Source of the DNA: an uncultured Stomatobaculum sp.
GTDB lineage: Bacteria; Bacillota; Clostridia; Lachnospirales; Lachnospiraceae
Length of the DNA stretch: 5,301 nt
Assembly: GCA_938010625.1 (NCBI GenBank)
Contig: CALLVJ010000264.1
Span: forward strand, 1 to 5,301
Direction of reading: 5' to 3'
Shown here: positions 1 to 5,301 of the stretch, one piece after another
How positions within the stretch are numbered: position 1 is the first letter of the stretch
Layout: each line of letters opens with the position of its first letter
Notes under the pieces: generated by a model
What the model saw: the letters and a program-made list of their open reading frames with translations, nothing else
Databases searched by the model: none
What the model was told of the DNA's origin: nothing
Made by a program: the position numbers and the translations under genes

Positions 1-695
1 CGGCGCTCCGTGAGACCGCGCTCGAAGCGGAATTTGCGGCCTTGCTGCCGCACGCCCTGCTCTGCCTGTACCTCGCATTGCCGGATACCTGCAAGGCGCG
101 GCCAATTGCGCCCGGCATTCCGGACGAGTATTTTCTCCGGGAGAAGACGCCGCTCACGAAGCGGCTCATTCGCGCGGCGGCGCTTTCACTGCTCGGCGCA
201 CAGGAGGACAGCATCTGCCTTGACATCGGGAGCGGCACAGGCGGTATGACCGCAGAGTTTGCGATGGCAGCGCCGCGCGGTCAGGTCTATGCAGTGGAAT
301 GCGATGCCGATGCCTTTCGGCTCACCGGGAAAAACACGGCGCGCTTTGCACTTGCCAATGTAAACCAGGTTTTGGGAAGAGCGCCGGAAGTGCTCGCAGA
401 CCTTCCTGCGCCGGACTGCGTTTTTGTGGGCGGCAGCACAGGCGGAATGGCAGAGATCTTCGAGGCGGTCTTTGCGAAGAATCCTGCCGCGCGTGTAGTC
501 GCGACAGCTGTCAGCTTGGAGACCATGGCCGCGCTCTCCGCGCTCAGCACAAGCTATGAGAAAAAAGGCTATCGCACCCAGTGCCTGCAGCTCAGCGCAG
601 CGGAGACAAAGAAACTGGGGCGCTACCATCTGTTATTCGGGCAGAATCCAACGCTGCTTTTTCTGATAGAAGGAGATGAGAAATGCAAAAACTGA
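1..695 (+). CDS. cbiT: Cobalt-precorrin C15-methyltransferase/decarboxylase (CbiT domain), probably the C-terminal half of a CbiE-CbiT fusion; 5' partial
   Basis: CbiT methylates C15 of the corrin ring using S-adenosylmethionine and decarboxylates the C12 acetate side chain; it is a soluble enzyme of the anaerobic B12 pathway. The domain begins at a GIPDE motif (from about 114), the usual CbiT entry motif. The SAM-binding loop DIGSGTG follows at 222-242, then an acidic strand end (VYAVECD) and APDCVFVGGSTGG, which matches the CbiT pattern APDxxFIGGS. From GIPDE to the TGA at 693-695 there are about 193 residues, a full CbiT domain. The frame stays open to the left edge, and the roughly 37 residues before GIPDE (containing ALLCLYLALP) look like the last strand and linker of a CbiE domain, so a CobL-like fusion is the best reading. 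A TTG at 42 is the only start-like codon and has no good ribosome-binding site, so I do not accept it as the start. The 3' end overlaps cbiA by 13 nt. The family call is firm; the fusion is inference. Confidence 0.9.
   Translation, partial: ALRETALEAEFAALLPHALLCLYLALPDTCKARPIAPGIPDEYFLREKTPLTKRLIRAAALSLLGAQEDSICLDIGSGTGGMTAEFAMAAPRGQVYAVECDADAFRLTGKNTARFALANVNQVLGRAPEVLADLPAPDCVFVGGSTGGMAEIFEAVFAKNPAARVVATAVSLETMAALSALSTSYEKKGYRTQCLQLSAAETKKLGRYHLLFGQNPTLLFLIEGDEKCKN
670..676 (+). promoter_or_regulatory. Ribosome binding site of cbiA
   Basis: AAGGAGA lies inside the 3' end of the preceding methylase gene, with a 6-nt gap to the ATG at 683. This strong Shine-Dalgarno match supports that start, although it overlaps the upstream gene by 13 nt. 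Confidence 0.8.
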
Positions 696-2017
696 TGGTT
701 GCAGCGCTCTCTTCCGGCGCAGGCAAAACCAGTGTCACGATGGGGCTGGCGGCGCACTTCGCGGCGGCGGGCAAGACAGTGCAGGTTTATAAGACAGGCC
801 CCGACTATATTGACCCGCAGTTCTACGGAGCGATTACACAGCGCGCCTGCATCAACCTGGATCCCTATTTTCTGGAGGAGACGGAGCTCCGAGAGACCTT
901 TTTGCGTTACCAGCAGGGCAGCGAAGTGTTGCTCATCGAGGCAGCGATGGGGCTCACGGACGGCATTGCGGGGCAGGGTGACAGAGCTTCTGCCTTACAG
1001 GTGGCGCGCACACTTGAACTGCCCATTCTTCTTTTGGTCGCAAGAGGTCAGGAGGCAGAAGCCAGCGAGAAGATTGCGGCGCTTGCACCCGGAGATCGAG
1101 CACGGCTCACAGGCATTCTTCTGAACGAGGGCGGCAAGGGCAACGAAATGCCGGGCGCAGCGCTGCCGGGCGAAATCGCAGGCGTACCTGTGCTCGGCTG
1201 CCTTCCGGCGCTCGGCAGGCAGGCGCTGAAAAGCCGTCACCTGGGGCTGGTGGTGCCGCTTGAAACAGAGGAGATACTGCGTTTTGCGCGGCAGATGGCA
1301 GCGCTGCTCCGGGACGCGCTGCCCGCGGAATTTTTTATGACAGCAATGCTGGCGGCTGAACGACCTTTCCGGCTTGGCATCGCGCGGGATGAGGCCTTTT
1401 CCTTTGTGTATCCGGAGAATCTGCGCGTGTTGGCGGAATGCGGCTCAGAGCTGGTCTATTTCAGCCCGCTTTTCGACCGGGCGCTCCCGGCGGGACTTTC
1501 CGGACTTTGGCTGCCGGGTGGTTATCCAGAACTCTACGCCGAGGCGCTCAGCAACCAGATTTCGCTCCGCGAAGACATTCGAGATGCCGTGCAGGGCGGT
1601 CTTCCGACCGTCGCCGAGTGCGGCGGCTTCATGTACCTGCTGGAGAGTCTCGAGGATGTGAATGGAAATTCGTTTGAGATGGTTGGTGCGCTCTCCGGCC
1701 GGGCATTCCGGACAGAGAAATTGCAGCGCTTTGGCTATGTAGAAGTGGAGGCAAAGGAAGATACACTGCTGCTCGCAGCGGGGGAGCGCCTCCGCGGACA
1801 TGAGTTTCACTACTGGGACGCGACGGAAACTGGCGAGAGCTGTATCGCGACCAGAGCAAATGGCAGCAAGTCCTGGCCTTGTGTACAGGGGAGCAGCACT
1901 CTGTTCGCAGGGTATCCGCACATCTATCTCGCGAATGCGGTGGGAAGAAGAGCGGCAGCGCGATTTGCGGCAGTCTGCAGGTGTTTTCTCGCAGCGCGGG
2001 CGGGAAACGCATGTTAG
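683..2017 (+). CDS. cbiA: Cobyrinate a,c-diamide synthase (glutamine-hydrolysing)
   Basis: This enzyme amidates the a and c side chains of the corrin ring, using ATP and ammonia released from glutamine. The 444-residue length is usual for the family. The N-terminal ATPase domain (about 1-190) has a P-loop SSGAGKT at residues 10-16, GPDYIDP at 39-45, INLDPYF shortly after, and MGLTDG at 89-94, matching the family's GLxDG. The class I glutamine amidotransferase-like domain starts near RLGIARD (230-236). It has LPGGYPE at 277-283, the nucleophile Cys313 in AECGG, RGHEFHY at 371-377, and His413 in AGYPHIY as the likely catalytic histidine. ATG 683 is chosen because it follows a strong ribosome-binding site and puts the P-loop at the expected distance from the N-terminus. 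The TAG stop overlaps the cobU start by 7 nt. The aerobic homologue CobB is the alternative name; the CbiT-type neighbour favours CbiA. Confidence 0.95.
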   Translation: MQKLMVAALSSGAGKTSVTMGLAAHFAAAGKTVQVYKTGPDYIDPQFYGAITQRACINLDPYFLEETELRETFLRYQQGSEVLLIEAAMGLTDGIAGQGDRASALQVARTLELPILLLVARGQEAEASEKIAALAPGDRARLTGILLNEGGKGNEMPGAALPGEIAGVPVLGCLPALGRQALKSRHLGLVVPLETEEILRFARQMAALLRDALPAEFFMTAMLAAERPFRLGIARDEAFSFVYPENLRVLAECGSELVYFSPLFDRALPAGLSGLWLPGGYPELYAEALSNQISLREDIRDAVQGGLPTVAECGGFMYLLESLEDVNGNSFEMVGALSGRAFRTEKLQRFGYVEVEAKEDTLLLAAGERLRGHEFHYWDATETGESCIATRANGSKSWPCVQGSSTLFAGYPHIYLANAVGRRAAARFAAVCRCFLAARAGNAC

Positions 2018-2553
2018 TGCTCTATGTGGGAGGCAGCGCGAGCGGAAAGTCGGAGGCAGCCGAGCAGGCGGCACTTCGTCTCGCAACCGAAGAGCGGCGG
2101 CCGCTCATCTACCTCGCGACCATGCAGGGCGGGGGAGAGGAAGCAGCGGCGCGCATTGCGCGGCACCGTGCCCAACGCGCGGGGAGAGGGTTTCTCACGG
2201 TTGAGTGTCCGCATGCGATACACACCCTTGCGCTGCCAGACGGCGCAGTCGTGTTGCTCGAGGATCTCGGCAATCTGGTCGGCAATGTCTTATTCTCAAA
2301 AGAGGCGGAGAAGCAGGCAGAGGAGAATGTGCTCGCCCTGCTAAAAAAGCGGATTTTTTGTCTGGAAGCGAGGTGCAGGGCGCTCTTTCTGGTCGGCGCG
2401 CTGCTCGCCGAGGAAGCACCCTATAGCAGAGAGACCGAGCGTTATGTCCGTCTGTTTTCGGCTTTGCAGAATGCGCTCGCTGCGCGGGCAGAGGAAATTG
2501 TCTTTGTCGAACTGGGACGGGAGAGAACTGTGGAACGGAGGAATATCGGATGA
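2011..2553 (+). CDS. cobU: Adenosylcobinamide kinase / adenosylcobinamide-phosphate guanylyltransferase
   Basis: CobU phosphorylates adenosylcobinamide and then transfers GMP to it, giving adenosylcobinamide-GDP, the substrate of CobS. The product is 180 residues, the normal family length. The P-loop GGSASGKS is at residues 7-14. ARIARHRAQR (47-56) matches the conserved RIxxHRxxR block, so His52 is the probable guanylylated histidine. LLEDLGNLVGN (82-92) replaces the enterobacterial LVDCLTLW-type segment and resembles versions I recall from Clostridia. The frame is open further upstream (an ATG at 1879), but that extension lies over cbiA and would put 44 unrelated residues before the P-loop, so ATG 2011 is preferred. 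This start has only a poor Shine-Dalgarno (GGGAAA) and overlaps the cbiA stop, suggesting translation by coupling. Its TGA overlaps the cobS ATG. An in-phase A AAA AAG heptamer sits at 2343-2349. Confidence 0.94.
   Translation: MLVLYVGGSASGKSEAAEQAALRLATEERRPLIYLATMQGGGEEAAARIARHRAQRAGRGFLTVECPHAIHTLALPDGAVVLLEDLGNLVGNVLFSKEAEKQAEENVLALLKKRIFCLEARCRALFLVGALLAEEAPYSRETERYVRLFSALQNALAARAEEIVFVELGRERTVERRNIG
2537..2542 (+). promoter_or_regulatory. Ribosome binding site of cobS
   Basis: GGAGGA lies in the last codons of cobU, with 7 nt between its end and the ATG at 2550. This good match fixes the cobS start at the ATGA overlap. Confidence 0.8.
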
Positions 2554-3335
2554 AATATCTTCGCGCCTTTTGCATTGCCCTTGCGATGTACTCTCGCCTG
2601 CTCGTGCCGAATGTGCGCTGGGATGAGGAGAGCAAACAGGTTGTGCTTCTTCTGTTTCCGCTGGTCGGTGTGATAGAGAGTGGGCTTCTGTATGTCCTTT
2701 CAAAGCTTCTGTTCGCAGGCAAAATTGCGGCGCCGCTCACTGCCTTTCTGCTGACTGCAGCGCCTCTCGTCTTTACCGGCGGCATTCACTTTGACGGTTT
2801 TCTGGACACTGTCGACGCGCTCGGTTCCTGGAAGAAAAAAGAGGAAAAACTCGCGATTCTGAAAGATGTCCACGCCGGTTCTGCTGCCGTGCTGCAGGGC
2901 ATTCTGCTGCTTCTTGGCAGTTTTGCGGCCTGGGACACCCTGCTTGAGAGCGGGCGGGCAGAAGGGCTGTTGCCGCAGCTTCTGTGCAGCTTTTTGTTGA
3001 GCCGTGCACTCAGCGCGCTCTCGATTTTTCTATTGCCGAATGCGCGGGGGGCGGGGACCGTCTATGCTTTCACGGCGGCAAAGGCGCGGGGGGCGGGACA
3101 GCTGGTCTCTCTCCTGTATTTTTTGCTGGGCAGTGCGGCACTATTTCTGACGGGCACTGCGGTGGCAGGCCTGGGAATACTGCTTGCCGTGCTCGCCGCC
3201 GCGCTCTACAGCGCGATCCGCGCCTGGCTTTCGTTTGGCGGTATGACAGGAGATCTCGCGGGCTTTCTGCTCACGAACTGCGAGGCGGCGGCGGTGTTTG
3301 CCGCAGCTTGCATTTCATGTATAAAATCTTTATAA
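2550..3335 (+). CDS. cobS: Cobalamin synthase (adenosylcobinamide-GDP ribazoletransferase), integral membrane protein
   Basis: CobS joins adenosylcobinamide-GDP to alpha-ribazole or its 5'-phosphate, closing the nucleotide loop at the cytoplasmic membrane. The 261 residues are close to the family norm of about 250. Family motifs are GGIHFDGFLDTVDA (77-90, with Asp82, Asp86 and Asp89 as probable metal or phosphate ligands), the ILKDVHAG block (103-110, canonical MKDSxxG), a Ser-Arg pair at 151-152, and FGGMTGD (229-235). Hydrophobic stretches that can span the membrane lie near residues 31-54, 59-77, 113-130, 137-161, 184-204, 205-223 and 239-258. The start is the ATG of an ATGA junction with cobU and has a GGAGGA site. 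The TAA stop lies inside a TATAAT hexamer that may be the -10 box of the next gene. A near-identical ARGAG pair at residues 165-169 and 179-183 is encoded by a G-rich direct repeat. It is the last gene of the cob cluster. Confidence 0.95.
   Translation: MKYLRAFCIALAMYSRLLVPNVRWDEESKQVVLLLFPLVGVIESGLLYVLSKLLFAGKIAAPLTAFLLTAAPLVFTGGIHFDGFLDTVDALGSWKKKEEKLAILKDVHAGSAAVLQGILLLLGSFAAWDTLLESGRAEGLLPQLLCSFLLSRALSALSIFLLPNARGAGTVYAFTAAKARGAGQLVSLLYFLLGSAALFLTGTAVAGLGILLAVLAAALYSAIRAWLSFGGMTGDLAGFLLTNCEAAAVFAAACISCIKSL
3042..3097 (+). repeat. Pair of G-rich direct repeats inside cobS
   Basis: A 14-nt unit, GCGCGGGGGGCGGG, occurs at 3042-3055 and again at 3084-3097, 42 nt apart, so both copies are in the same reading frame and encode ARGAG. 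Each copy contains a run of six G. The first copy falls where CobS proteins normally have an R-x-x-G segment. The second may be a local duplication or chance in Ala/Gly-rich coding sequence. Confidence 0.6.
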
Positions 3336-3336
3336 T
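3308..3336 (+). promoter_or_regulatory. Candidate sigma-A promoter for the rel gene
   Basis: TTGCAT (3308-3313) is separated by exactly 17 nt from a perfect TATAAT (3331-3336). The -35 box matches the consensus in its first three bases only; the -10 box is perfect and the spacing ideal. The -10 box covers the cobS TAA stop. Transcription would start near 3343, leaving a leader of about 84 nt before the rel ATG. The surrounding 3311-3358 is AT-rich in an otherwise GC-rich window. I see no comparable promoter between the downstream hairpin and rel. Activity is inferred. Confidence 0.5.
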
Positions 3337-3346
3337 GTAAGCTTAC
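3337..3346. repeat. Perfect 10-bp palindrome at the predicted transcription start
   Basis: GTAAGCTTAC is its own reverse complement and directly follows the candidate -10 box, covering the expected start site. The placement would suit an operator, but the arms are short and do not extend past 5 bp, so chance is possible. Confidence 0.35.
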
Positions 3347-3353
3347 TATATCT

Positions 3354-3397
3354 AAAACTGGAGACTGTGGGATGAAGCAGCGCGGCAGTCTGTTTTT
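3354..3397 (+). terminator. Candidate intrinsic terminator or leader attenuator between cobS and rel
   Basis: AGACTG (3362-3367) pairs perfectly with CAGTCT (3386-3391) across an 18-nt loop, and GTTTTT follows at 3392-3397. The stem can be extended by pairing AAAAC (3354-3358) with GTTTT (3392-3396) across a 3-nt bulge (TGG). The core stem is only 6 bp with a large loop, so strength is uncertain. It suits the end of the cob operon. If the promoter upstream of it is real, however, it sits in the rel leader and would have to be partial or regulated. Confidence 0.5.
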
Positions 3398-3409
3398 CAG
3401 CGTCGGGAA

Positions 3410-3416
3410 AGGGGGA
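3410..3416 (+). promoter_or_regulatory. Probable ribosome binding site of rel
   Basis: AGGGGGA lies 10 nt upstream of the ATG at 3427, slightly far and not a perfect AGGAGG. An in-frame TGA at 3373-3375, with no other ATG before 3427, makes this the first possible ATG start. Confidence 0.55.
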
Positions 3417-3426
3417 AATCGGACAG

Positions 3427-5301
3427 ATGGATGAGCGAAACCTGAGAGAATTGGAGAATCCGGCGGAGTTTACAGACCCGGATCTACTGTATGAGGAGCT
3501 GATTACTGCCATTGAGCGCTACCATCCCTCGGATGACACCTCGCTGATTCGCCGCGCCTATATGACAGCAAAGAATGCGCATATGGATCAGAAGCGGAAA
3601 TCCGGCGAGCCCTACATCATACATCCGCTCTGCGTCGCGATTATTCTGGCAGACCTGGAGCTCGACAAGGAGAGCATCATCGCGGGGCTCCTGCACGATG
3701 TCATCGAGGATACCATTCTGACAAGAGAACAGATTGCGCGGGTCTTCGGCGAGGATGTCGCCCTGCTTGTGGACGGCGTGACCAAACTCACACAGATTAC
3801 CTGGACCACGAATAAGCTTGACATTCAGGCGGAGAATCTCCGGAAAATGTTCCTCGCAATGTCGCAGGACATCCGCGTGATTCTGATTAAGCTCGCCGAT
3901 CGACTCCACAATATGCGGACGCTCCAGCATATGAAGCCGGAGAAGCAGCGCGAAAAGGCGCGGGAGACGCTCGAAATCTATGCGCCGCTCGCCGATCGCC
4001 TCGGCATCAGCCGTCTGAAAGTGGAGCTGGATGACCTCGCGCTCCGCTATCTCGAGCCGAAAGCCTACCAGGAGCTTGAGGAAAAAATCGCGGAAAAGAG
4101 CCACAGCACGGAGCGCCTGATTGAGACCATCATTGGGGAAGTGCAGGGCATCATGAATGCGTCCAAAATTCCGAGCTCGGTGATTGGGCGCAGAAAGCAC
4201 ATTTTCTCGATTTACAAAAAGATGGTGAACCAGCACAAGACCTTTGACGAGATCTATGATCTCTTCGCGGTTCGCGTGCTCGTGCAGGACTTAGACGATT
4301 GCTATGCGGCGCTCGGTCAGCTCCATGTGCACTTCATGCCGCTCTCGGAGCGCTTCAAGGACTACATTGCGCGCCCGAAACCAAACCGCTACCAGTCCCT
4401 TCACACAACACTCTTTTTCCACAACGGGACGCCGTTTGAAGTGCAGATCCGCACCTATGAGATGGACAAGGTCGCAGAATACGGTATTGCGGCGCACTGG
4501 AAATACAAGGAGAGGGCAAAGGGCGAGAATCCGACTCTGACCGGCGGCGAGGCTGAAAAGATGCGTTGGCTCCGTCAGATTCTTGAGTGGCAGCGGGAGA
4601 TGCCGGACAACAAGGAGTTTCTCTCGGATGTCAAGAATGAACTGAATCCGTTCACCGACATGGTCTATGCGTTCACACCCGGCGGCGACGTCAAAACGCT
4701 GCCGACAGGTGCGACGCCGATTGACTTTGCCTATTCCATTCACTCGGCGGTCGGCAACTGCATGGTCGGCGCGCGCGTCAACGGGCGCATGGTGCCGCTC
4801 GACTATCAGATACAGAACGGCGATCGCATTGAAATTCTGACCTCGCAGAACTCGCGGGGGCCAAGCCGCGACTGGCTCAAGCAGGCAAAGAGCTCGCAGG
4901 CGCGAAACAAGATTAACCAGTGGTTCAAGACCGAGCTCAAGGAAGAAAATATTGTGCGCGGCAAGGAACTGCTCGCCGCCTATGCAAAGGGGCGCGGGCA
5001 GGACTGGAATGAGTTAAATCGACCGGAGTACCAGGAGAAGGTGCTGCGCCGCTATTCGATGCACGACTGGGATGCAGTGCTCGCGACAGTGGGGCACGGC
5101 GGCCTCAAGGAAGGTCAGGTCGTGAACCGCATGATTGAAGAGCGGAAAAAAGCGCTCGCAAAACAGATTTCCGATGAGACGGTGCTCGCGAATCTGGAGA
5201 CTCACAACAAGGAGAGTTCAGAGGCGACACTCCGGAGATCCGGCAACGGCATTGTGGTAAAAGGCATTCACGACCTCGCGGTGCACTTTTCGCGCTGTTG
5301 T
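3427..5301 (+). CDS. relA: Bifunctional (p)ppGpp synthetase/hydrolase (long Rel/SpoT family), 3' partial
   Basis: This stringent-response enzyme makes and degrades (p)ppGpp. The window shows 625 residues of a protein that is usually about 730-770 long. The HD hydrolase domain has His66 (IIHPL), His90-Asp91 followed by Glu94-Asp95 (LLHDVIEDT), and Asp158 in KLADRLHNM, so hydrolysis looks intact. The synthetase domain has the RRKHIFSIYKKM block, DLFAVRV, RFKD at residues 309-312, PKPNRYQSLH at 317-326, EVQIRT at 338-343 and AEYGIAAHWKYKE. The RxKD form is typical of bifunctional Rel/SpoT enzymes, whereas synthetase-only RelA carries ExDD. A TGS domain spans about 412-475 (VYAFTPGGDV, DFAYSIH, ARVNGRMVPL, NGDRIEILTS), followed by the helical region. 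The frame leaves the window in VKGIHDLAVHFSRCC, the start of the Cys-containing RIS/zinc-finger domain; the rest of that domain and the ACT domain lie beyond. It follows cobS by 91 nt and appears to be a separate transcription unit. Confidence 0.96.
   Translation, partial: MDERNLRELENPAEFTDPDLLYEELITAIERYHPSDDTSLIRRAYMTAKNAHMDQKRKSGEPYIIHPLCVAIILADLELDKESIIAGLLHDVIEDTILTREQIARVFGEDVALLVDGVTKLTQITWTTNKLDIQAENLRKMFLAMSQDIRVILIKLADRLHNMRTLQHMKPEKQREKARETLEIYAPLADRLGISRLKVELDDLALRYLEPKAYQELEEKIAEKSHSTERLIETIIGEVQGIMNASKIPSSVIGRRKHIFSIYKKMVNQHKTFDEIYDLFAVRVLVQDLDDCYAALGQLHVHFMPLSERFKDYIARPKPNRYQSLHTTLFFHNGTPFEVQIRTYEMDKVAEYGIAAHWKYKERAKGENPTLTGGEAEKMRWLRQILEWQREMPDNKEFLSDVKNELNPFTDMVYAFTPGGDVKTLPTGATPIDFAYSIHSAVGNCMVGARVNGRMVPLDYQIQNGDRIEILTSQNSRGPSRDWLKQAKSSQARNKINQWFKTELKEENIVRGKELLAAYAKGRGQDWNELNRPEYQEKVLRRYSMHDWDAVLATVGHGGLKEGQVVNRMIEERKKALAKQISDETVLANLETHNKESSEATLRRSGNGIVVKGIHDLAVHFSRCC

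Noticed and set aside
1879..2010. N-terminal extension of cobU from the ATG at 1879
   Set aside because: The extra 44 residues overlap the conserved end of cbiA and put the P-loop far from the N-terminus; CobU proteins start just before GGSxSGKS, as from 2011.
1445..2086. 213-codon - strand open frame across the cbiA/cobU junction
   Set aside because: It is antisense to catalytic motifs of CbiA and the P-loop of CobU; the Arg/Pro/Ser-rich translation is typical of a shadow frame.
2343..2359. A6-GCGGA-T6 inverted repeat as an intrinsic terminator inside cobU
   Set aside because: The stem is only A-T pairs with no GC core, and it lies within a coding region with cobS downstream, so it is unlikely to stop transcription.
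2835..2841. AAAAAAG run in cobS as a frameshift site
   Set aside because: The reading phase is AAA AAA G, not the A AAA AAG phase needed for tandem -1 slippage; it simply encodes the KKE of the WKKKEEK segment.
1..3335. Cobalamin riboswitch for the cob genes
   Set aside because: There is no untranslated region within the operon portion in view; the genes overlap. Any riboswitch must be upstream of the window.
4378..4404. Arg in PNRYQSLH of the Rel synthetase domain as an inactivating change
   Set aside because: That position varies in the family (Gly, Met and others) and the surrounding catalytic residues are intact.
3484..4743. Long open frames on the - strand (3484-4236 and 4291-4743)
   Set aside because: They lie antisense to the well-supported rel gene, their translations resemble no family I know, and they are explained by GC-rich codon use on the + strand.

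Overview
This GC-rich window reads as a Firmicute chromosome, most likely a member of Clostridia of the Lachnospiraceae kind. The evidence is the shape of the proteins: a CbiE-CbiT-type methylase, a Clostridia-style CobU with a GNLVGN stretch, and a Rel/SpoT with the RFKD motif. The genus cannot be fixed from the sequence alone. All genes are on the + strand, and almost all of the window is coding.

Positions 1-3335 hold the downstream end of a cobalamin (vitamin B12) biosynthesis operon. In order it carries the C-terminal part of a cobalt-precorrin methylase/decarboxylase (CbiT domain, probably fused to CbiE upstream), cobyrinate a,c-diamide synthase (cbiA), the adenosylcobinamide kinase/guanylyltransferase (cobU) and the membrane cobalamin synthase (cobS). 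The genes overlap by 13, 7 and 4 nt, so they are almost certainly cotranscribed and translationally coupled. They cover a corrin-ring step, the first amidation, and the nucleotide-loop activation and condensation. The operon promoter and any cobalamin riboswitch would lie upstream of the window.

Positions 3336-3426 are the only intergenic gap (91 nt). It is AT-rich compared with the flanks. A promoter-like TTGCAT-N17-TATAAT has its -10 box over the cobS stop codon. It is followed by a perfect 10-bp palindrome and a hairpin with a T-run. The hairpin could be the cob operon terminator, an attenuator in the rel leader, or both.

Positions 3427-5301 encode the first 625 residues of a long-form bifunctional (p)ppGpp synthetase/hydrolase (Rel/RelA/SpoT family). 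It runs off the right edge at the start of its Cys-containing RIS/zinc-finger domain. Its hydrolase and synthetase motifs both look intact.

The genes are ordinary housekeeping and cofactor genes. I see no mobile element, CRISPR array, RNA gene, toxin-antitoxin or defence locus. The points worth a second look are small: the layout of the rel leader, an in-phase A AAA AAG heptamer in cobU, and a G-rich duplicated patch in cobS.
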